A program made the translations under genes and the position numbers. Source: Vitellaria paradoxa (taxonomy: Eukaryota > Streptophyta > Magnoliopsida > Ericales > Sapotaceae). From it: a DNA stretch of 64,000 nt. The DNA lies in NCBI GenBank assembly GCA_019916065.1, contig CM034237.1, positions 39,662,485 through 39,726,484 on the forward strand, written 5' to 3'. The notes beneath the pieces were generated by a model. That model was not told the DNA's origin and did no database searches. It worked only from the letters and a program-made list of their open reading frames with translations. This document shows positions 44,136 to 56,100 of this stretch, piece by piece (the first letter of the stretch is position 1; each line of letters starts with the position of its first letter).

Positions 44136-47100
44136 ATGGCGGCTTCACCATTCTCTGTAACGAACTCAATTTCACATTCGAATTCGATCTCGAGCTTCGT
44201 CAGTTTCCGCCAAGGGCACAGCGACTCGAAGTTGTCGCTGATCGGAACTTGGCGCTTGCGTCGTTCGAGTAAAAGTCTATCCGTGAAGGGCGTCGCAAGC
44301 GACCAAGAGCTATCACTCAAAGACGCCGTTGCTGAGGACGGTACTGCTATTTGCCACGTACTCTGTTTTCTGAATTACTTTGTCTAATTTCGAAGCCGGA
44401 ATTTGTTTCTGTTTTTGCTGCTGTCATGATATTAACCAAATAATTTCCACATTGTGTTATGGAGTTTGTTTGTTCTCAAATTCTACGCTTTCTGGTGTTT
44501 TCTGTGTTTGCCTTCTTCGAATTGAGAGTATGTTTTCTCGTTGTTTTGGTTTACAGATGAGAACAAGAAAGGCAAAAACAGGGAATAACTTAACTGAATT
44601 TAGGTCTCTCAAGTTCCTCTGTAAAATTCAAAGAACTTATATGTGATTTGGGATATGTGTTTTGAATCCATTTTTCATTTTGTAATTTTGAAAACAAGGA
44701 AAATAGTTCAAAATATATTTGGTTATTTGTATTTTTAAAATTTATTTTAGAAAATAGAAAATAGGGTAAAAGGTCGTTTTGAACGTTTTCAATCTAAAAT
44801 AAGGAAAATCTAAAAATACGAAAAATAAAAAATACCAAACCAAATATATTTTTCAATTTTTCTTATTTTAGGATTTTTAAAACATAAAATAGAAAATAGA
44901 AAACAAAAACAGAAAACGAAAAATAAAAATACAAACCAAATGACACCTTAGATTTTATCTTCTTTAGCTAAATGAAGAAAGAAAAATTCACGACTACATT
45001 GTCTTCTTTACACACAATTTCGGTTACCAAATGAGGCTTAGCAACATCTTATTGTCGAATTGAGCCTTTGGAAATGGTAATTTTAGGACATGAGGACCCA
45101 ATTTCAATTCCACTTGTTGGTTTATATGTCTATACTAGTGTATTCTGAATTCATGTTTGTTAAGAAAAATTTAATGAAAGCAAAAATAACCGACTCCCAC
45201 CAAGTTGAATGCCAAATAAATTAAATGTTGTGCAACCAAATGTGGTCCTAATCTTTCAAATTATTTACATTATTTAGGAGTTGCTGGCACTCTGGATACA
45301 TCTAGGCCAGATTCTTTATCACTTGTGTCAAGCATCAAGTATCACGCAGAATCCACTCCATCATTCTCTCCAGAGCGGTTTGAACTTCCAAAAGCATTTT
45401 ATGCAACTGCAGAAAGTGTTCGTGATACGCTTATTATAAATTGGAATGCGACATATGATTACTATGAAAAGATGAATGTAAAGCAGGCATATTATTTGTC
45501 TATGGAATATCTTCAGGTTCTTTGCATTTCCAATGCATAATAGCAATTCAAAAACATCTTTTAGATATACTTCATATGCTAATAAGTATTGTTTAATTAC
45601 GACTTACTTTTTGTAGGGTAGAGCATTGCTAAATGCAATGGGTAATTTAGAGCTTTCAGGGGCTTATGCAGAGGCTTTGCAAAAGCTTGGGCTCAATCTA
45701 GAGGATGTAGCCAGGCAGGTGAGATAGTTGTGCCATCATAGCTGTGCAGTAATACTTATTTTCTTTCATGGAAGATAAATGTGAAAAATTTAATTGAATG
45801 CATATTCTCATTCCACTTGACTACTGGAAAATTGTTATCATTAAACTTGGTTCAAAATTTCCTAGTCAGACCATATTATAACTGATGAGGACATCATCTA
45901 GATTTTTATTTCTTTTATTATTATTATTATTATTATTGTTTTATTTATTATTTGGGCTCATTTGTTTTGGGCTTTATTAATAATGAGTTTATATTATTAG
46001 ACGTTATTTGGACCCATTTGTTTTTGGGCTATTTTAGTATCGGTTTATTTTATTTTAGGCCTTTTGTGTTAGGCCCATGGTGTTTTCTATTTAAACCCTA
46101 ATTAGGGTTAACAGAAGGGGATTTTGATTGATTCAATAATATTGGTGGCTGCGTTTTCTTTCCCCTCTTTTCTTCTGATTCTTCTTCTCTTCTTCTCTAC
46201 TTTCTTCTTTCTCTTGCTTTCTCTCTATTCTTTCTTTACTTTCAATTGTTGTTCCGCATCAACTTGGTATCAGAGCGAATCCCTGGTGCAAAAGAAAAAT
46301 ATCAAATCACCGTTTTCAGCCGTGAGAAAAAAAAAAACCCTAGCCACAGCCGCTACCGCTGACATACGCGTACGCGTCATCACCCTCAAGACCTTCGTAT
46401 ACACTTTCGTGCATTTTCGGCTACACCTAGCTCCGGCGACCTACACCACCGGAATCACCTACCTTCGGCGAACTCACCGGTGAACCCAACAACCTCCGGC
46501 GACTTTTCCGGCGACCGGACGGCGAACCTCCGGCGACTTTCGATGAATTCCAGAATACTTTGTCAATCTATTTTGGCAATTTTTAAGCAACAAGACAGCC
46601 GACTACTTATTCGGATGTTTCAAAAGTAAACACTTTAAATAGTTTGAAGCAAAGGTTTGGATTAGATACAATTCTCTCATTGTTAATTATGATAAATGCT
46701 TATATCATATGGCAGTATGAATTGCATAAATTTGAACTTGAACCTTGCCTATTTGTTTCAGTTATCCTACTTCTTATTTCCCTTTTGAATTTAGTTAATT
46801 GTTGCCCATCTTAAAAAAAAAAAAAAATCACTCACCTATTGCTTGCCTAAATTATTTGTTGAGTTTCATCTATTAGATTTGTTATTCCTATTTTAAGCAT
46901 ATTAGGATTTTATATTTTTATTACTTTCTTTTTCAATTTTCTTTAATATCAGCATTAAAAAAAAAAAAAATTATTACTTCTGCCCTTTTGCCATGAGTTT
47001 CGAAAACCAGTCATATTGGAATATTAAAGTAGGACTTCATTCTATTCATCAAATTTATGTCAAAGATCCTCCCTATTTTAGTGGCACTATCGATCCTCTT

Positions 47101-50100
47101 GAGTTTCTTGATTGGGTAAATGATATCGAATACATTTTTAACTTTCACGACCTGTCTGATGACCAATGTATTCGTCTGGCCAAAACAAGATTGACCAATT
47201 ATGCTAGAGAGTATTGGCAAACAGTTGAGTTATACCATAGACATATTACTCAATGGGCTTTGATGAAACAAATTTTGAGTGATCAATTTGTTCCTAAAAG
47301 TTTTATAGATAAGGCATGGTCTCAGTTAATGCGTCTTAAACAGGAGGATTCTTCTATTGATGACTATTTTGATCAATTTAAAACTCTTAGGAAGTGGTCT
47401 AACTTTCAAAATGAGCCTTGTGCCATCAGTAGATTTGTTCTTGGGCTAAGGCCTAGCATTCGTGAGGTAGTTCAGCGATACACTCATAAGACGTTAAATG
47501 AAGCTTATTCCAAAGCTTTAGAAATTGAAAAATATTATAAGTTTGAGTCTTATGAGTCTATGTCAGAGTCAAAGTGCCCTATACAAACTATTGAGTTACA
47601 ACGTCCATCTCCTAAACCTGGCGCCCCTATTGTTTCTGTTGATACTTCTGATTCTCTTATTAATTCTCCTCTTTTGACACTTGATCATATTGAGTCACCA
47701 AATCCTCAAAATGTGTCTAAAGTAGTTGAATTGGTTCCACCGTCATCTTACCTTGATTTTGTTGATTTATTTGAGGACATCATGAATAATGATCGTCAAG
47801 ATTACATAGACTTTATCATTGGTGATAGTTATTTTTTCAGGAGATATTATTTAAGCATCTTAAGAGTTTTACTTAGTGAGTTCATCAGTTGGGAGTTATT
47901 TGAGTCTATGTTCAAGTTGTTCTTCCGTGAGATTACTCAGTTGCATGAATCCTCCTCACTTCTAGTGTATAACAGAGGCATTCTTGTATACATTGAACAA
48001 TTTCTCTTACAAGTTATGCGTAGCATCTCTTACCGCTATTCTATTGATCTCATTGAGTTTCCAGCAACTTATTCTTCTTTGAGAGATTCTAATTTGACAA
48101 GTTCATTTGCATCCTCCCTCATCATTTTCTCTCAACCATGTATTCCACCTTTTTTTTATAATGCTGATATTAATTGGAAAATTGAGTTGAGTAATAATTA
48201 TTATAAATTTCCTACTTATGTTATTGATGAGAATAAAGAATTTAATGGATGTAACTTAATGATGACTTATGCATTGCATACTTACTACCTCATACCGTCT
48301 TGCCAAAATTTGCATGCCGAAAATGTCGGGCCATTCTATATCCTTTGTGATCCTAATCCCAATGCAATTTTTTTCACTTTGCCATGTGATATGAGTTTTG
48401 TCGTAATTTGGCATGTGGAGAACTTGTTATCTTGTGGAGGCATCTTTGGGCCTCAAATATTGTCTGCAGGTTATGGTGATATTTTTATACCGGTTCCAGT
48501 TCCTCCACCTCTTCAGCATTGCCTATCTATGTTTGATGTTGAGGATCTCATTTTCCTTCAACTCCAAAGATGTCTTATCAAGTGGAAAATGCGACATGAT
48601 AATAGTGTTAAGTTTTCAACTCGACAGAGTCGAGTTCGTCTCAGTCCGGGAGAGTTGATGAGGACATCATCTAGATTTTTATTTCTTTTATTATTATTAT
48701 TATTATTATTGTTTTATTTATTATTTGGGCTCATTTGTTTTGGGCTTTATTAATAATGAGTTTATATTATTAGAGGTTATTTGGACCCATTTGTTTTTGG
48801 GCTATTTTAGTATCGGTTTATTTTATTTTAGGCCTTTTGTGTTAGGCCCATGGTGTTTTCTATTTAAACCCTAATTAAGGTTAACAGAAGGGGATTTTGA
48901 TTGATTGAATAATATTGGTGGCTGGTTTTTCTTTCCCCTCTTTTCTTCTAATTCTTCTTCTCTTCTTCTCTACTTTCTTCTTTCTCTTGCTTTCTCTCTA
49001 TTCTTTTTTTACTTTCAATTGTTGTTCCGCATCAATAACACTGGACAGTATGTTTGAAAGTTATGCAGTTGTCATAGAATTTATACAAAGGAGTCAATAT
49101 ATAGCTGGAATTAACTTATTGTGACATCAAGAATTGTGGACCATTCATATAACTCATCTTTAAGGTAATTAAACTGTATTATCTTGTGGACTATTCATGT
49201 AACTTCTCTTTCAGGTAGTTAATCTTTAACCATATTATCTGTTATTAACTTGAACTGCATGCTCCTTTCAGTTTCCACAATTAAACCCTCTTCCAGGTGC
49301 CGAAACTTATATGCTTTAATATTTGACATACTTCAAGGTGCATTTATCTAATATGTTTGAATTTTATGGAGTTGGTTATCTATTTCATTTATAGGAACCA
49401 GATGCTGCACTTGGAAATGGGGGATTAGGGCGGCTAGCCTCCTGTTTCTTGGACTCTTTGGCGACGCTAAATTACCCTGCATGGGGTTATGGACTTAGAT
49501 ACAAATATGGCTTGTTCAAACAGCTCATTACAAAAGATGGTCAGGAAGAAGTTGCAGAGAGCTGGCTCGAGGTAGGATACGCTTTATTTCTTATAGAAAA
49601 ATTTACAAACATAAGCCTAATTTGCATGCTTCAGTTTTGCAAGGCTTTAGCAGGAACTTTTTCTTATGTTTTCAAGAGTATATGTTTTCTTAATATTTAG
49701 ATTTTATCTTATCTGTTGACTGATTTAAATTTCCCCCACCAGATGGGCAATCCATGGGAAATTGTAAGAAATGATGTCTCTTATCCAGTGAAATTCTACG
49801 GTGAAATTATCCTTGGGCCAGATGGGAAGAGAGAATGGGTTGGAGGAGAGGATATAATAGCTGTTGCTTATGACGTTCCCATACCAGGCTATAAAACTAA
49901 AACCACGATTAACCTTCGGCTGTGGTCCACAAAAGTTGCACCTGATAATTTTGACTTGCATGCTTTTAACACCGGAGAGCATGCCAAAGCATACGAGGCA
50001 CTTAAAAAGGCTGAAAAGGTCTGGATTCATATTCATCTTGAAATTGTTTCCCAAGATTTTTTTTTCAACTGTTTATTTTTTATTTTATTTTTTTATTGTG

Positions 50101-53100
50101 ATTGGGCATTATATGATGGCCTAACTTGTTGCACCCTGGATAACTAGAGGACTAATTAGTAGGTTCTGAGTGCTTCCTCTTCCACATTTTTGTGGGCACC
50201 TGACCACAATCTTGTACCAATTGATAGAATCTTCTTCACATTTCTTCATTTAATTACTGTCATGTTTTCTACTGAAATATAAATCACTAATGATAGCTGC
50301 AATCCTAAATTTTTGCTAGATTTGCTATATTTTATACCCTGGAGATGAGTCAATGGAGGGAAAGTCTCTGAGGTTAAAGCAACAGTATACACTCTGCTCT
50401 GCTTCTCTCCAAGACATTGTTGCACGATTTGAGAGGAGATCAGGTGAATTGGTGAATTGGGATACCTTTCCTGACAAGGTTGCAGTACAAATGAATGATA
50501 CTCACCCAACACTCTGCATACCTGAACTGATAAGAATATTGATAGATGTAAAAGGTTTGAGCTGGAAGGAAGCTTGGGAGATTACTCAGAGGTAACTTCT
50601 TTCATGGATGTAGCTTTGATGTGCAATCGCACACGATTCACTTGCTTCTGTTGTTCTTTACTTGTTGAGCTTCTGTTTGTCTTTTGGTTCTATGTTACGT
50701 GGACTCAAATACAAGTGTCAGGTGCAGGTATATGTCCAAGTGTCAGTCTTTCCAAAACTTAATGTTAGGATATTGGGATATGGTTCCCAAAATTGGGTAG
50801 GATACATGGAAATGTCGTGAATATTTAAATATAGTATATATTGACATAAAATATGATTATTATTTAAAAATTTACTTCGAACTAAATGGAATTTAAAGGA
50901 AAAGATAAGAATCTAATCTTCCATCTGTATAAAATATTAGAAATTTTCTTTATCATCAAATATATGTATTTCTTTAAGACTCATTAAAAAAAGAGAGGAT
51001 CTAAGTGTCTAGTTTTGTTACAAGTGTTGGACACTTACTCTTGTCATATCTAGTGGACACAGGTACATTAAAGAAATAGAAGAGTCTATGTAACCATGGT
51101 TTGCTTAAAATTAACGAAATCTTTGTAAGTTCATAGGTAATTTTCAAGGATATCGAGACATTGCTGTCCTTACTTGTGGATAGTTTTTTTTTGGTAAGTA
51201 CTTGTGGATAGTTATAGTTAAGATTTAATGGCTGATTTTCCATTGACAAGTGACCCTTTCCTCCAGAACTGTGGCATACACAAATCACACTGTTCTACCT
51301 GAAGCATTGGAGAAATGGAGTCTAAAGCTTCTGAAGGAACTGCTTCCTCGACATGTTGAGATCATAGAGATGATTGATGAGGAGGTATACTAGTAACAGT
51401 ATTGTAATGTTCAGATTTTCTCAAGTTCTCAACTAACTAAACTACTCTGCTCATTGCTTAGTAATTCATACTGTCTATTGACACTCAGCCAGCTGTCTAA
51501 TGCATGCGCTCTCCTCTCCTTTCTGCATATTCTAGCAATGTTTTGGTCTGTTCTTATTTATTTTGATGATTGATGCAGCTGCTTCATACTATAATCGCCG
51601 AGTGTGGCACAGAGGATCTTAATTTATTGCAGCAAAAGCTGAAACAAATGAGAATTCTGGAAAATGTTGAGTTACCTTCCTCAGTAATCGAATTGCTTGT
51701 TAAATTAGAGGAAAACCCTGTTGTTGATCCTGTTGAAGGATGTGATAGTTCTGAAGAAGCAGTGGACCCTACTGATAGAGTGGATCAATCTGAAGAAGAA
51801 GAAGAACCAGTGGATATCAAGTGTAAAAATGAGGTGGCATTTGAACCAGACCCAGAACTGCCAGAGCTTGTCCGCATGGCTAATCTTTGTGTTGTTGGTG
51901 GGCATGCAGTAAATGGTGTCGCAGAGATTCATAGTGAAATAGTGAAAAGGGAAGTTTTTAATGACTTTTATCAGGTAAATAGGACAGTGAGAAACTTTTT
52001 TTTGTCCAATTCTTGATCTTACAATCACAGAAACTCAACTACATTATTAAAGGTCTCAAGATGCAAAATATTAGTAACTCCAGTATCCTTACATGTTGGC
52101 TTCTGCAGTTGTGGCCTGAGAAATTTCAAAACAAAACCAATGGAGTTACACCAAGAAGATGGATTCATTTTTGCAATCCAGATCTAAGTAAAATCATAAG
52201 CAAGTGGACCAGAACAGAAGACTGGGTGACAAACACTGAGAAGTTGGTAGAACTTCAGAAGGTAGATTGTTGAATCGAAATCCAGTTGTCAAATTCGATA
52301 TTTGCATCAATACGTTAACATTCATTCCCAATAACTAAATTGGATCCTTATCTCAAGAACACATCCACTTATCTGGTCTTTGAATGCCTAGTAAACCGTC
52401 CGCAACTATATTTATCAAAATAAATAAATACACCATCTACAGACAATGTCAAGAATTGACATGGTGTAATTTTTTTTTTTTTTTAATGGTGCACTTCTAT
52501 GCACCTTTGCATGTAACTATTTATTTTATTTGGTCCCACGGGAATGTACTTCTTTTATTCATTTTTTGTATATGGGATACAAGATCAAAAGTTTCTCATG
52601 ATAGCATGACTTGTTTGTGTATCCATAGTTTGCTGACAATGAAGAACTTCAATCAGAATGGAGGGAAGCAAAAAGGAGTAACAAGATCAAGGTTGTGTCC
52701 TTTCTCAAAGACAAAACTGGATATATTGTCAGCCCTGATGCAATGTTTGATGTTCAGGTATTCCCTGTTTTAAAACTTCTAATTACAGTACCTGACTAAA
52801 TAGGCCTCTTTAATTAGGAGTATGTTTCTCATTCTGTAGGATTGCATATAATTATTCTCAAAGTACCAGTTCACTTGTGCTACAGACATAATGCTTCCGT
52901 AGTGTCGAGAAATTAGATTTTTTTTTTCTATTACTTTTTGAGGCTAAATAAATTGCATTTGCAAAATTGATGCTTAATCTCAGTGAATAATGATCGATTT
53001 AGCATTTTTCTTTTGCCAATGGATCATATTGACCTACATATTCTAGATTGCGTCTTAGGTCCCTTTCTCCACTTGATTTGTTCTTTTCTTTTTAATTTTC

Positions 53101-56100
53101 CGATAAGTATTATTTATTATTTATTTTTATTTTTTTATCTCTCTCTTCAGGTGAAACGTATCCATGAGTATAAACGACAATTGTTGAATATTATGGGAAT
53201 TGTTTATCGCTATAAAAAGATGAAAGAAATGTCCCCTGAGGAGAGGAAATCAAAAATTGTTCCACGAGTATGCATATTTGGTGGAAAAGCATTTGCTACA
53301 TACATCCAAGCCAAGAGGATTGTGAAATTTATCACAGATGTGGGGGCTATAGTAAACCATGACCCTGACATAGGTGATCTGTTGAAGGTATACTTTTACT
53401 GAGAAATATAGACAATATGTAGAGACAGCTCATCTAATCACTGGTTCTATAAATATTTGAGCATGGTTAGTATGACAAGATTTATAATATAATCCTACTA
53501 TCTATGGTTTGTGAAATCTTATTGTCAGTTTTTAGTTACTCTGTATCCATGAAGCACGGATATGGATACGGAGCAGATACAGGTACGGATACGGATACGG
53601 GATACGGCAATTTAAAAAAAAAGAAGATATGGGTACGGCAAATATACGGCAAAAAAAACCAAACCAAACCTTTTCCCACTAGGTGGGGTCGGCTATATGG
53701 ATTTGTCGACGCCAATTAGATCTGTTTAGGGGCATGTCCTCCGATAAATCTAGGTAGGTCAGGTCATGTTTAATGGTTTCTTTTCAGCTTTTCTTGGGTC
53801 TTCCTCTACCTCTCCTACTCCTGGCAATCTCCATACTTTCACACCTTCTAACAGGTGCCTCTGCTGGACGCCTTCTAACATGGCTAAACCATCTTAATCG
53901 GTTTTCTCTCATTTTATCTTTAATCGGTGCTATTCTTACTTTGCCCCTAATCTCCTCGTTCCTAATCTTATCTTTCCTTGTAATCCCGCACATCCACCTT
54001 AGCATCCTCATCTCCGCAATTACCATCTTCTGACCATGATTATGCTTTATTGCCCAACACTCTGATCCATATAGCAGCGCTGGTCTAACCGCTACCTTAT
54101 AATACTTTCCTTTCACCTTGAGGGGAATTTTTCGGTCGCACACGGCAAAAATATATATATATATATATATTATTTAAAATAATTTTGAAGATAGCATATA
54201 TACACTACTAAACATTTTATAAATAACAATTATATAGCTTGAAAAATACTATTCAATCCATAAATTAACATCATTCATACTCAAAACTACCAACATCATT
54301 CATACACAAAACACAAATATAACAAAAAGTATCAAATACAATTTCATACATCCCAAAATAAAAATAGTTTTTTTATTTCCTAAATTTTAGTTGGATCAAA
54401 CTTCAATTATATCAATCTATTTTAGTTAATTATAGTTTGGCCCCTACTAAAATTTTATCACATCAATTGTACCCCCAAAAAGGTTTAAAATATTACATTT
54501 GGACCCCCGCCGTATCCTGGAAGTATCCTTCCCGTATCCTGGAAGTATCCCAGCCGTATCCTATGCAAAATTTAAAATAAAAAATTAGGATATGCCACGT
54601 GGCGTATTCGATACGTATCCGACCGTATCCTAGCCGTATCCGTATCCCCGAAGTATCTGGTACGAGTGTGGCGCCTAATTTGAAGTATCCGTGCTTCATA
54701 GCTCTGTATTGTCCATGAATATATTTTACTTCTGTTTATCAAAGTAGTGTTGAGAAATACTGGAAACCCTACATATATATACAACCTTTCGGAGGTAGTC
54801 TTTAGTAGTTAGCAGATCCAATATTTTCTTATGCCAGTGCTTTGATGCTTTATCTTCCTTGTTCATATTCAACACTATTACTCATTTTCTCTTACTTTCT
54901 AGGTTATATATATATATATATATATTTTTTTTTCTATGGGGAAGATTCTCATTTCTCTTATAATTAATATTTTTGACTTGGAATTCTTCATTGGTTACCT
55001 GCTGTAGGTATTTCATTTTTCACACGTGATAGTGGTAATTTGTAATTACCCGACTACAATTAGTAGCAATGCCACATTAGGTCAGGGAACCAGAGAAGTT
55101 ATATGTGCCTTGTGTACAAACTGCTCAAGTCATGAAATTATTTTTGACTAAAAATTTTATGGTTCATTTCTTCAAAGTCCTACGACTGGAATTGCATGGT
55201 AAATGATAAGAAGTGTTTCTCCATGTTTTGCATAAGGCTAAAAGTTAAATTGTTCATTTCTTCAATTTTGAGAAAGTTATGTTGGCTTTTGGCCAAAATA
55301 AATGGTGAGAAAAGCTCTCCCACTCCATAAGATTGTGAAAATTTTCTTTTGGCCAAAAGTGGACATGATCATCACTGGGCAAGATCTAGTTTTCACATGT
55401 TAAATGGCAACCAATGGTTTGGCCTTCCAGTTTTCTACAATTCAGATGGAAATTATGTAGAGGTTCAAGATGATGATTATTGATTTATAATATTGAGGAC
55501 ATCACATTGTAACTATTATAAGTAGGGTTAGCACAGATGATAAGATTGGCAGTACAAATATGCATTAATAGCATGGTAGAAGTTGGTTATAGTCATTTAT
55601 AAGAATGATCGATCCTGTTTCAATTTTAGGTTGTCTTTGTCCCTGATTACAATGTCAGCGTTGCAGAATTGCTTATTCCTGGCAGTGAACTCTCCCAACA
55701 TATCAGGTATTACAGTTTGTTGCCCCCCACCACCGCCAAAAAAAAAAAAGGAAAAAAGAAAAAAAGAATAAAAACCAAAGTCTTTATGCTTCTCACATAA
55801 CATTCATCAATTTCCATTCATAAAATTTGTAAAGTTTTGATTATGTGCAATTGCTCAAATCTACCTTAATGAGTTGAAGTATTAATACCCATGTGACATG
55901 TAACCTTGAATGCTGTTCAACATTGATGCATTGGATTCTAATATGGTTGTTTATGGTGAAATCTTGCTTATAGAAGTTTAGTTGATGAAATTAAGTGCCC
56001 ATCTTATTATTGTACCCCAAGGAAACCTCCAACAAATTTATTTATATTTTTTAAATATCTCCAAGAAATTTAGTGCACGATACTTCCACATTACGGGGTC

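Larger units (their letters stand above)
45883..49034 (+). mobile_element. Non-autonomous Ty3/gypsy element in phosphorylase intron 3
   Basis: 3152 bp with 379-bp LTRs (45883-46261 and 48656-49034) beginning TGATGAGGACATCATC and ending CCGCATCA. They are flanked by ATAAC on both sides (45878-45882 and 49035-49039). The tRNA-iMet primer site TGGTATCAGAGC is at 46265-46276. A purine tract GGGAGAGT precedes the 3' LTR. The LTRs differ at about seven positions by eye, so this insertion is older than the chromovirus at 33.6 kb. There is no zinc knuckle, protease, RT or RNase H; a single 586-codon ORF fills the interior. It lies in the sense direction of the host gene. Confidence 0.92.

Noticed and set aside
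46124..46483. ORF with a Phe/Leu-rich hydrophobic segment, repeated at 48915-49124
   Set aside because: It is the pyrimidine-rich U5 of the intron-3 LTR translated; the duplicate is the other LTR. It is not a membrane protein gene.
53388..55629. Alternative exons of the phosphorylase in intron 11
   Set aside because: Exons ending 53387 and starting 55630 join perfectly in phase to the conserved protein. The ORFs in between belong to the hAT and LINE insertions.
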